Assembly: GCF_000331005.1 (NCBI RefSeq)
Contig: NZ_AEJB01000208.1
Span: forward strand, 113,408 to 177,407
Source of the DNA: Streptomyces turgidiscabies Car8
Lineage (GTDB): Bacteria > Actinomycetota > Actinomycetes > Streptomycetales > Streptomycetaceae
Reading direction: 5' to 3'
DNA: 64,000 nucleotides
Positions 57,899-64,000 of this stretch are shown here, piece after piece (within the stretch, counting starts at the first letter, position 1; each line of letters opens with the position of its first letter). The translations under genes and the position numbers were made by a program. The notes beneath the pieces were generated by a model, which made no database searches, was not told the origin of the DNA, and was given only the letters and a program-made list of their open reading frames with translations.

Positions 57899-58828
57899 TC
57901 AGAGGAGGCCTTCGGTGAACTCCACATCGGCGATGAGCGACGTCGCCGCGTCGACGCCGAGGTTGCCCCACTCGGCTTTCGAGGGCTGGGTGCGCACGTA
58001 CAGGTCCTGGGTGGTGCCGCGCAGGGCGGTGGAGAGCGTGATGGTGTCGGCGAGGACGACGGTGTTGCGGCGGATGTTGGCGCCCTGGTCGTCGTCGATG
58101 GCGGTGCTCTGCCCGTAGTCGGTGCCCAGGGCGGTCTGCATGTTGGCGAAGACGTCGGCCTCCGACAGGCGCAGGCCCGCGAGGGTCACCACCAGCTTGG
58201 CGCCGGTCGCCCAGCTCGGGATGGGGACCTTCCAGCGGGCTGCCGCCGGCCAGTTGTACCACTGGCCGTTCTGCGCGACGAGGCGGCTGAGTGAGCCAGG
58301 GTAGGCGGTGTGGAGGGTGCGTTCACGGCGCGGGTTCGCGATCTGCCGCAGGTCGGTGATCATGGCGCTGGTGACCGTGGCCGTGTTCGCCGGCAGATCG
58401 AGCCGGGCGAGCGGGATGGCCGTCATTCCGGCCGGGACTGTCTTGGCCGAGGCGGAGACGCCGGACACGACGTGGAAGTAGCCGATGTCGTCGGCGGCCG
58501 GGTTCCGGTTGCCTTCGTACTCGGGATCCTCCACGCGCAGGCATACGAAGTCGGACCGGGCCGAAGCACCGGTGGGGGCAATCGGCACGGAGGCGTCGCC
58601 CACGTTGTACTGGGTGTACGAGCCTTGGCCCCAGGCGGCCCCTCGTACGACGGCCGAGCCGTCGCCGACGCGGACGCCGGCACCAGGCGTCGCCCACGCG
58701 CTGACCTTCAGGTCGTTTCCTTCGGTCACGCCCTGGTTCCCGGACGCGAGGTCGCGGATCATCATCCGGAAGGCACGCGCGGGGTGGGTACCGCCGTGCG
58801 TCAGCATGGGCGGCTGTATCAAGGCCAT
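57899..58828 (-). CDS. Minor tail protein
   Basis: 309 residues starting MALIQPPMLTHGGTHPARAFRMMIRDLASGNQG, with GVRVGDGSAVVRGAAWGQGSYTQYNVGDA. This resembles actinophage minor tail / appendage proteins. AGGAGAG lies upstream of the start. It follows the distal tail gene by 16 bp in the leftward late operon. Confidence 0.65.
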   Translation of the reverse strand: MALIQPPMLTHGGTHPARAFRMMIRDLASGNQGVTEGNDLKVSAWATPGAGVRVGDGSAVVRGAAWGQGSYTQYNVGDASVPIAPTGASARSDFVCLRVEDPEYEGNRNPAADDIGYFHVVSGVSASAKTVPAGMTAIPLARLDLPANTATVTSAMITDLRQIANPRRERTLHTAYPGSLSRLVAQNGQWYNWPAAARWKVPIPSWATGAKLVVTLAGLRLSEADVFANMQTALGTDYGQSTAIDDDQGANIRRNTVVLADTITLSTALRGTTQDLYVRTQPSKAEWGNLGVDAATSLIADVEFTEGLL

Positions 58829-58844
58829 CTGGGAGTGCTCTCCT

Positions 58845-59744
58845 TCACAGGGCGGTGTGGGCGTCGCGCCACGACACCGTGAGGCGGGTGGAGTTGGTGT
58901 AGTCCGCGCCGGTCCACCGCAGTTCGCTCCTGCCTGGCGGGATCTGGAACAGGTCGAGGCGGGAGGTGGAGGACAGGGCGGTGGCGGCGTTGCCGCCGTT
59001 GCGCAGGACCCAGCGTGTTCCGGGGCGCGTGTCGATCTGGAGGATGTCGTTGTCGCCGAGCGTCAGCGACAGGTCCAGGGCCCGCCCGGTCTCGGTGATC
59101 CAGATACGCGGGTTCACCACCGGGCCCTTGATCCTCAAGGAGGGCCAGGCGGCCAGGTCACCGGCGTTGGCGATCCAGCCGGGACGCTCCACAGGATTGG
59201 AGACGCCGGTCGTGACCGGTGCGGTCACGGGAACGGTGAATCCTCCTTGGTCGTCGTCGAGCGCGAGCGGCAGGATGACCTGCTGCTCGGGTTCTCCGTG
59301 CCACACCGGGTCGGTCACTTCGAAGACCAGGTTCAACGGGATCCAGCCGAAGACAGCCTGTGCCATGGACACCGGCTCGACGTCGCGAATCCTTCCCAGC
59401 ACACGCTTGGGCCCGGCGTGGCCCGGCCAGAACACGCGCAGTGTCTGCAACGCCCCTGCGGTCTTGCGCGTCGTGGGGTCCGACGCGGCACGCTTCAGCT
59501 CAGCCAGGGCATCGGCAGCGGCCCCGGGATCGCCCGGCGTGCGGATGCCGGCCTCGATCGTCACCGTCTGGGTGCCGTAGTAGTCCACGCCCGGGAAGGC
59601 GCCGTCCTCGGTCGGCAACTCGACATCCTGGGAACGGACTTTGGGCGTGCCGAAGCCGGTGATGTCACCGACGGGGTAACGCGTTCCGGGGCCCATAAGG
59701 ACTCCCGCGAAGTCGACCTGCCACTCCTGCGTGATCGTCGCCAT
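58845..59744 (-). CDS. Distal tail protein (siphovirus Dit family)
   Basis: 299 residues. N-terminal VDFAGVLMGPGTRYPVGDITGFGTPKVRSQDVELPTEDGAFPGVDYYG is typical of siphovirus distal tail proteins, which join tail tube and tip; a galectin-like C-terminal half (WPSLRIKGPVVNPRIWI) follows. ATG 59744 overlaps the tape-measure stop by one base. Confidence 0.82.
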   Translation of the reverse strand: MATITQEWQVDFAGVLMGPGTRYPVGDITGFGTPKVRSQDVELPTEDGAFPGVDYYGTQTVTIEAGIRTPGDPGAAADALAELKRAASDPTTRKTAGALQTLRVFWPGHAGPKRVLGRIRDVEPVSMAQAVFGWIPLNLVFEVTDPVWHGEPEQQVILPLALDDDQGGFTVPVTAPVTTGVSNPVERPGWIANAGDLAAWPSLRIKGPVVNPRIWITETGRALDLSLTLGDNDILQIDTRPGTRWVLRNGGNAATALSSTSRLDLFQIPPGRSELRWTGADYTNSTRLTVSWRDAHTAL

Positions 59745-62700
59745 CAGATGCGGCCTCCTCGTTGGGCGTTGCGCAGCCGCCGCATGATCTCCGTGCCGAC
59801 GCGGTTTGCTGACGTGGTGTCGGCGCCGCCGTTGACGGTTACGGGCATGGATCCGACGAGTGCGGCGGGCCGCTCCTCGCGGACGATCACGACCTGCACG
59901 CTGGACTGCGGGCGGGCATCGACCAGTTGGAGGGGTCCGGTGACGCCTGCGGGGGTGAGCTGGTAGCCGAAGCGTCCGGCTACGTCGCTGAGGACCGCGG
60001 TGGCCGGGCGGCGCTGGGCCTGGCCGAGGGGGACGAACGCCTCCCCCTGGGTGGCGGGTTCGGCGAACCGCACGATGCCGTTGCTGGTGGCGTAGATGCC
60101 GGGGGTGAGGATGCCTCCGTTGAGATAGGCGAGGCCCTTGGTGGCTTTGTCCAGGTCGGACAGGAACCGTCTCGACTTGCCGCCGAGAGCGTTCTTGATC
60201 CGGGCCCGTCCCAGGGTGGCGATCTCGATGACGCGGTCCTCGTCCAGTTCGGTGGCCTCGGCGACGTCGTGGAGGCCGGTCTTCGACGTCTTGATCGCTC
60301 CGATGACCGCCACCAGGTCGGGGAGGTCCCCGTCGGGCAGAGTCTTGTTCGCGGACTTCGCCGCGTCATTGGCGGACTTCGCCTTCTTCCGGGACTTCAC
60401 GGCCTCGGCGGCAAGGGTTTCGGCGTCCGTGTCGCCCTGCTCGGCGAGCACGCCGGCCAGGTCCGTGTAGCCCAGCGCCGACAGCTTCGCGAGGTTCGCC
60501 TCGAAAGCCTGTTGATCCTTGGCCGCGTCCTTCAACTGGGCGGTGAAGTCGCCCAGGGTGGCCTTCGCGACCGCGCCCAGGCGTTCCAGGTCGCTCGTCA
60601 TCTCCTGGACGTAGCGGGAGCTGCCGGTGGCCATCTTGCGGGTCAGCTCCACGCCGTCCTCGCCCATGGTCTCCAGGGCCTCGGCGACATCCTGCCCCGC
60701 GCGCCGGGCCACGGTCGCGAGGTTCTTGCGCCAGGCCGCGGCCTTCTTCGACGCCTCGTCGAGGTTCTTCTCGAACAAGGCCAGGTCGAAGATCTCGACC
60801 TCCTTGCCCCCGCGTTTGACCGTGCGCGTCGAGTCCGAGCGGATCGACGAGAGGGAGGTCAGCTCCGGGCGGTCGGCGGGACTGTATGTCCAGCCCGACA
60901 GCCCGCCGTCGGCGTACCAGTCGACGTCCTTGCCGCCGAGGCGCCGTACGACCTCCGTGGTGATCGCCCGGGAGCGGGCGCGCTTATTGTGGGCGAGCGG
61001 GATGTATGCCTCCGGTCCTGCGGCTTCCTCGGCCCACACCCGCCATGAGCCGGCCCGGGCGATCTGCGCGACGTGGTTCTCGCGCTCGCGTACGCCGCCG
61101 TCGGCGTAGAAGTCGAGGACGGAGCCGTTGGCCTGCCGGGTGGGTGCTTGGATCGAGTCGGGGACACCGTTGGCGTCGCGGTCCCACGACGATGCCTGGC
61201 GCTGGATGATGAGCGGCACGACCACGGGCGGCGGCTGGTTCGCTCTCACGCTGACGGTGACGGTCTTGCTGCCGGGGATGTTCTGCACCGAGACCCCGAT
61301 GGCGTCGAGCTGGGTTCGGACCGCGGCCATGTCTCCGGACAGCAGAGCGGACGTCAGCGACGCGGCGGCCTGCGAACCCTTCTCCTTCGACACGACCGTG
61401 ACCAGGTCGAGCATCCCCGCCCAGGAGTCCCGGGCGTTCAGACCCGCTGTACGGAAGGCGCCGACCACACGAGCCAGGTCGGGGGCCTTCACCTGCGCGT
61501 CAGCGCCCCAGATCGACTGCAGGGTGCCCATGGCCTCCTCGACGCGGCCGTCGAGGAGGGCGTTCTTGAACGCGGCGGCCGAGTCCTTGCCCTTGCGTCG
61601 GGCGACCTCCGCGATCAGTTCCATCCCGCGTTCCAGTTCTTGGCGCGCATCAGCAGAGCCGGCCTTCGCGGCCTCGCCGAGCTGGCTGAACGCCATCTTC
61701 GAAGTGACCCGCGCGAACGCGGCCGGGTCGTTCGTCTCGGAGGCCTTCGCCCACTCGCGGGCGATCTTCTCCCCGTACTGGGCGGCGATCGCGGGCAGCA
61801 GGTCCAGCCCCTGCTTGTACGCCTCGGTGGACCGCTCTGCGTCCTCGGTGACGATCGCCTGCATCTCGTCGGCGATCTGCGTCTTCCCGGCCTTCAGGTT
61901 CCTGACGAGCTCGGCGAGCATCGGCGCCGAGTCGACCCCCAACTCGGCGAAGTGTCCGGTCAGGTCGCCGTAGCCCGCGATGGCCAACTCGGACAGGTTC
62001 GACTGGAAGTCGCGCTGCGCCTTGGCCTGGGCGCGCAGTTCCTTCATGTAGTCGCGCAGCGACACCTTCGCGTCGTCGGCATCCTTGCCCGCCTTGCGCA
62101 TCGCCTCACCGGCCTGGCTCTGCGCGTCCTTGAACGCCCTCGACGGATCGACCGCGTCCCCGACCGCGGTGGCCAGGGCCTTCATGTCGTCCGTGTACTG
62201 AGGGGCACCGTTCTTGTCGAGGGGGATCAGCTGGTCCAGGTTCCACGCCGTGCTGCTGGTGGCCTGCTGCTTGATCTTCGCGGCGATGATGCGTTCCTGC
62301 TCCAGGCGCTCCTGGTAGTCCTTGATGGACTGGTTCCAGATCCCGCGCCGGTCATCGAGCGCCTTCTTCGCCTCGGAGAACCGGGTGACGTTCTCGACGC
62401 CACCGGGCTCATCCCCGCTAAGGACCTTCCGGTTGTACTCCAGAGCGTCCTGATCGAGCCTCATCTTGAGCGCGGACAGTTTCACTCCGCCCGAGGTGAT
62501 CGCGTCGACGGCATCGTTGATGTCCACCCCGGCGTCCTTGAGGGTGTCGAGGTCGTCCCCGCCGGTGATCTGCTCGACGAGCTTGCGCAGGGCCAGACCA
62601 CTTCCCTGCTGCTCGCCCTCCGCCTGCAACGCTGCGACGAGTTCGTCCGTCGCGTCCTTCGCCTCCTGCTTGGACGCCGTGTACGCGGCGTATCCGAGGG

Positions 62701-64000
62701 TGCCGACCGCCAGCAGCGCGGTCAGCCCGGACACCGCCAGGCCCGCCCCGGACAGGACGGTCGGCAACAGCGCACCGCCGGCCCGGGTCATGGCCAAGTT
62801 GTTGCGGAATCCGGTGACTTGGAGGCTCAGCTTCGCGAACGCGGCCCGTGCGATCAGAGTGGTGGCCACGAGGACGGCCAGCCCTGCTGCCAGGGACTTG
62901 ACCGGCCCGGGGAGGTCATTGACCGTCCCGGCGAACACGTTCAGGGTTTCACCGACGGCCTGCAGCGCGGGCAGCAGGGCGCGGCCGAGGTCGATGCCCA
63001 CCGCGCGGGCCTGGTTAGCGAACAGCTGCCACTGCCCGGCGGTGGTGTCCATCTGGATGTCGTAGGCCCGCTGTGTGGCTCCGGCACGCTCGACTTCGTT
63101 GGCGATGCCCGCGTAGGTGTCGGCGTAGTTGTGGCCGTCCGCCGCCGCGAGCGCCAGTGCGGCACGCGTCGCCCGGATGTCGCGCCACAGGTTCGCCAGG
63201 TTCTCCGCCGAGCCGCCCGTGGACTGGTTCAGCTTGTTGACCACGACGTACAGGCCGTCCTGCTGGACTGCGGATGCTGCCGACTCGTAGCCCAGTTCCC
63301 GGATTTCCTCCTTGAGTTCCCGGGTCGGCTTCATCAGCCGTGTCATCAGCATGTTCAGCGCCGTCGCGGACTCGGCGGCGGGGATGCCGGACAGAGTGAT
63401 CGCAGCCAGCGCCGAGGAGAGGTCGTCGAACTCCACGCCGGCCGCCGCCGCCATCGGCACCACGTCACCGAGTTGCTGCGCCAGTTCCTCATAGCTGATC
63501 ACGCCGAGGTTGACGGTCTGGAACATGACGTCCATGACGTCGGCCGCGTCGGAAGCTTCGAGGCCGTACGCCTTGAGAACTCCCAGCAGTGCGCGGGCAC
63601 TTACCTCGGAGGTGGTCAGGCCGGCCGCCGCTCCTCTGGCCGCGACCTCGAGGATCGTCATCGCCTCGGCGCCGTCGAAGCCCGTGCTGACGACCTGGTA
63701 GAGGCCGTCGGCAAGCTGTTCGGCGGTCTGCGGCAGCTCGGTGGACAGTTCGACGATCTGGTCGGTGAACCGGCCGACAGTGTCGCCGGTGATCTGCCGG
63801 CTGATCGTCATGACGTTCGCCATCGCCTTTTCCAGGGCGATGGCCTTGGCGACACCGACGCCGAGGACGGCGCTGATGATCAGCCCACTCTGCGCGAGGG
63901 AGACGGCGCGCTGGTGACGGGCTGCAGCGAGCCCGGTTTCGGCCCGGGCGGTGCGCTGCGCCGAGACCGCCGCATTGCGGGCGGCGGCGAGCTGGGCTTC
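59744..64000 (-). CDS. Phage tail tape measure protein (TP901 type, partial)
   Basis: Open from the right edge to TGA at 59746; 1418 residues are visible and the N-terminus lies beyond the window. The TP901 core is clear (ALEKAMANVMTISRQ, then TELPQTAEQLADGLYQVVSTGFDGAEAMTILEVAARGAAAGLT). Hydrophobic segments follow near visible residues 395-430. Two related charged regions (QAKAQRDFQSNLSELAIAGYGDL and DAAKDQQAFEANLAKLSALGYTDL) may reflect internal duplication. It sets tail length and may carry DNA-delivery functions. Its size implies a long-tailed siphovirus. ATG 63823 is internal, since the frame continues upstream. Confidence 0.88.
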   Translation of the reverse strand, partial: EAQLAAARNAAVSAQRTARAETGLAAARHQRAVSLAQSGLIISAVLGVGVAKAIALEKAMANVMTISRQITGDTVGRFTDQIVELSTELPQTAEQLADGLYQVVSTGFDGAEAMTILEVAARGAAAGLTTSEVSARALLGVLKAYGLEASDAADVMDVMFQTVNLGVISYEELAQQLGDVVPMAAAAGVEFDDLSSALAAITLSGIPAAESATALNMLMTRLMKPTRELKEEIRELGYESAASAVQQDGLYVVVNKLNQSTGGSAENLANLWRDIRATRAALALAAADGHNYADTYAGIANEVERAGATQRAYDIQMDTTAGQWQLFANQARAVGIDLGRALLPALQAVGETLNVFAGTVNDLPGPVKSLAAGLAVLVATTLIARAAFAKLSLQVTGFRNNLAMTRAGGALLPTVLSGAGLAVSGLTALLAVGTLGYAAYTASKQEAKDATDELVAALQAEGEQQGSGLALRKLVEQITGGDDLDTLKDAGVDINDAVDAITSGGVKLSALKMRLDQDALEYNRKVLSGDEPGGVENVTRFSEAKKALDDRRGIWNQSIKDYQERLEQERIIAAKIKQQATSSTAWNLDQLIPLDKNGAPQYTDDMKALATAVGDAVDPSRAFKDAQSQAGEAMRKAGKDADDAKVSLRDYMKELRAQAKAQRDFQSNLSELAIAGYGDLTGHFAELGVDSAPMLAELVRNLKAGKTQIADEMQAIVTEDAERSTEAYKQGLDLLPAIAAQYGEKIAREWAKASETNDPAAFARVTSKMAFSQLGEAAKAGSADARQELERGMELIAEVARRKGKDSAAAFKNALLDGRVEEAMGTLQSIWGADAQVKAPDLARVVGAFRTAGLNARDSWAGMLDLVTVVSKEKGSQAAASLTSALLSGDMAAVRTQLDAIGVSVQNIPGSKTVTVSVRANQPPPVVVPLIIQRQASSWDRDANGVPDSIQAPTRQANGSVLDFYADGGVRERENHVAQIARAGSWRVWAEEAAGPEAYIPLAHNKRARSRAITTEVVRRLGGKDVDWYADGGLSGWTYSPADRPELTSLSSIRSDSTRTVKRGGKEVEIFDLALFEKNLDEASKKAAAWRKNLATVARRAGQDVAEALETMGEDGVELTRKMATGSSRYVQEMTSDLERLGAVAKATLGDFTAQLKDAAKDQQAFEANLAKLSALGYTDLAGVLAEQGDTDAETLAAEAVKSRKKAKSANDAAKSANKTLPDGDLPDLVAVIGAIKTSKTGLHDVAEATELDEDRVIEIATLGRARIKNALGGKSRRFLSDLDKATKGLAYLNGGILTPGIYATSNGIVRFAEPATQGEAFVPLGQAQRRPATAVLSDVAGRFGYQLTPAGVTGPLQLVDARPQSSVQVVIVREERPAALVGSMPVTVNGGADTTSANRVGTEIMRRLRNAQRGGRI

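Noticed and set aside
63823..63825. The ATG at 63823 as the tape-measure start
   Set aside because: The frame continues upstream to the window edge with typical tape-measure sequence (GLIISAVLGVGVAKAIALEKAM), so the true start is outside the window.

Overview
The window is from a high-GC actinomycete, almost certainly a Streptomyces. The evidence is the codon use, Tat and lipoprotein exports with lectin-like domains, a large LuxR-type ATPase regulator, and TTA codons confined to accessory genes. Positions 1-17.3 kb are ordinary chromosome. Positions 17.3-64 kb are mobile DNA.

Chromosomal part. (1) 1-10.2 kb is a carbohydrate locus: a sugar-binding lipoprotein cut by the left edge, an enolase-superfamily sugar-acid dehydratase, a GntR/FCD regulator, a secreted parallel beta-helix protein resembling GH141, and a secreted GH29 alpha-L-fucosidase with two carbohydrate-binding modules. 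A related palindromic block lies upstream of the dehydratase/regulator pair and upstream of the beta-helix gene. Between the two hydrolases sits an HxlR regulator convergent with a SnoaL-like gene, each with the same 15-bp site in its promoter region. (2) 10.3-14.5 kb holds a DUF899 remnant, an SRPBCC-ArsR operon with two operator palindromes, and a divergent LuxR-family ATPase regulator. (3) 14.6-16.9 kb holds a secreted protein, a lipoprotein and a four-helix membrane protein.

Mobile part. A 57-bp direct repeat at 17326-17382 and 30021-30077 contains the 3' half of a CAU-anticodon tRNA, followed both times by related non-tRNA sequence. Both copies therefore look like left ends of elements stacked at one tRNA gene, whose intact copy should lie beyond the right edge. 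Element A (17.3-30.0 kb) carries gene debris, then a SUKH immunity gene, a 2185-residue RHS protein ending in a deaminase-like toxin domain, and a large LamG protein. Element B (30.0 kb to beyond 64 kb) is a siphovirus-type prophage. It begins with a NACHT ATPase (bacterial NLR-like) in the attachment-proximal cargo position. It then reads leftward as early genes (methylases, PP2C phosphatase, RusA, WhiB, replication initiator with internal iterons, Cas4-like nuclease, Sak4-like ATPase, double-HTH regulator) and late genes (holin, endolysin, tail fibre, tail proteins, tape measure). An HNH-nuclease fusion gene is inserted backwards between the lysis and tail genes. Terminase, portal, capsid and integrase are not in the window.

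Regulation in the prophage is the most unusual part. Five near-identical promoters (TGCATATAGAAT, usually with a -35 box) precede early operons. Six early genes share the ribosome-binding sequence GACCTCTTGGAGAAC. A seventh copy of that sequence has no gene. It lies in antisense sense on the + strand at 50888-50902, between a + oriented copy of the promoter motif and an intrinsic terminator. This reads as a roughly 94-nt small RNA able to pair over the ribosome-binding sites of six early genes, including the methylase, the exonuclease and the recombinase. It is the strongest candidate here for an undescribed system. All of this is inferred from sequence alone.
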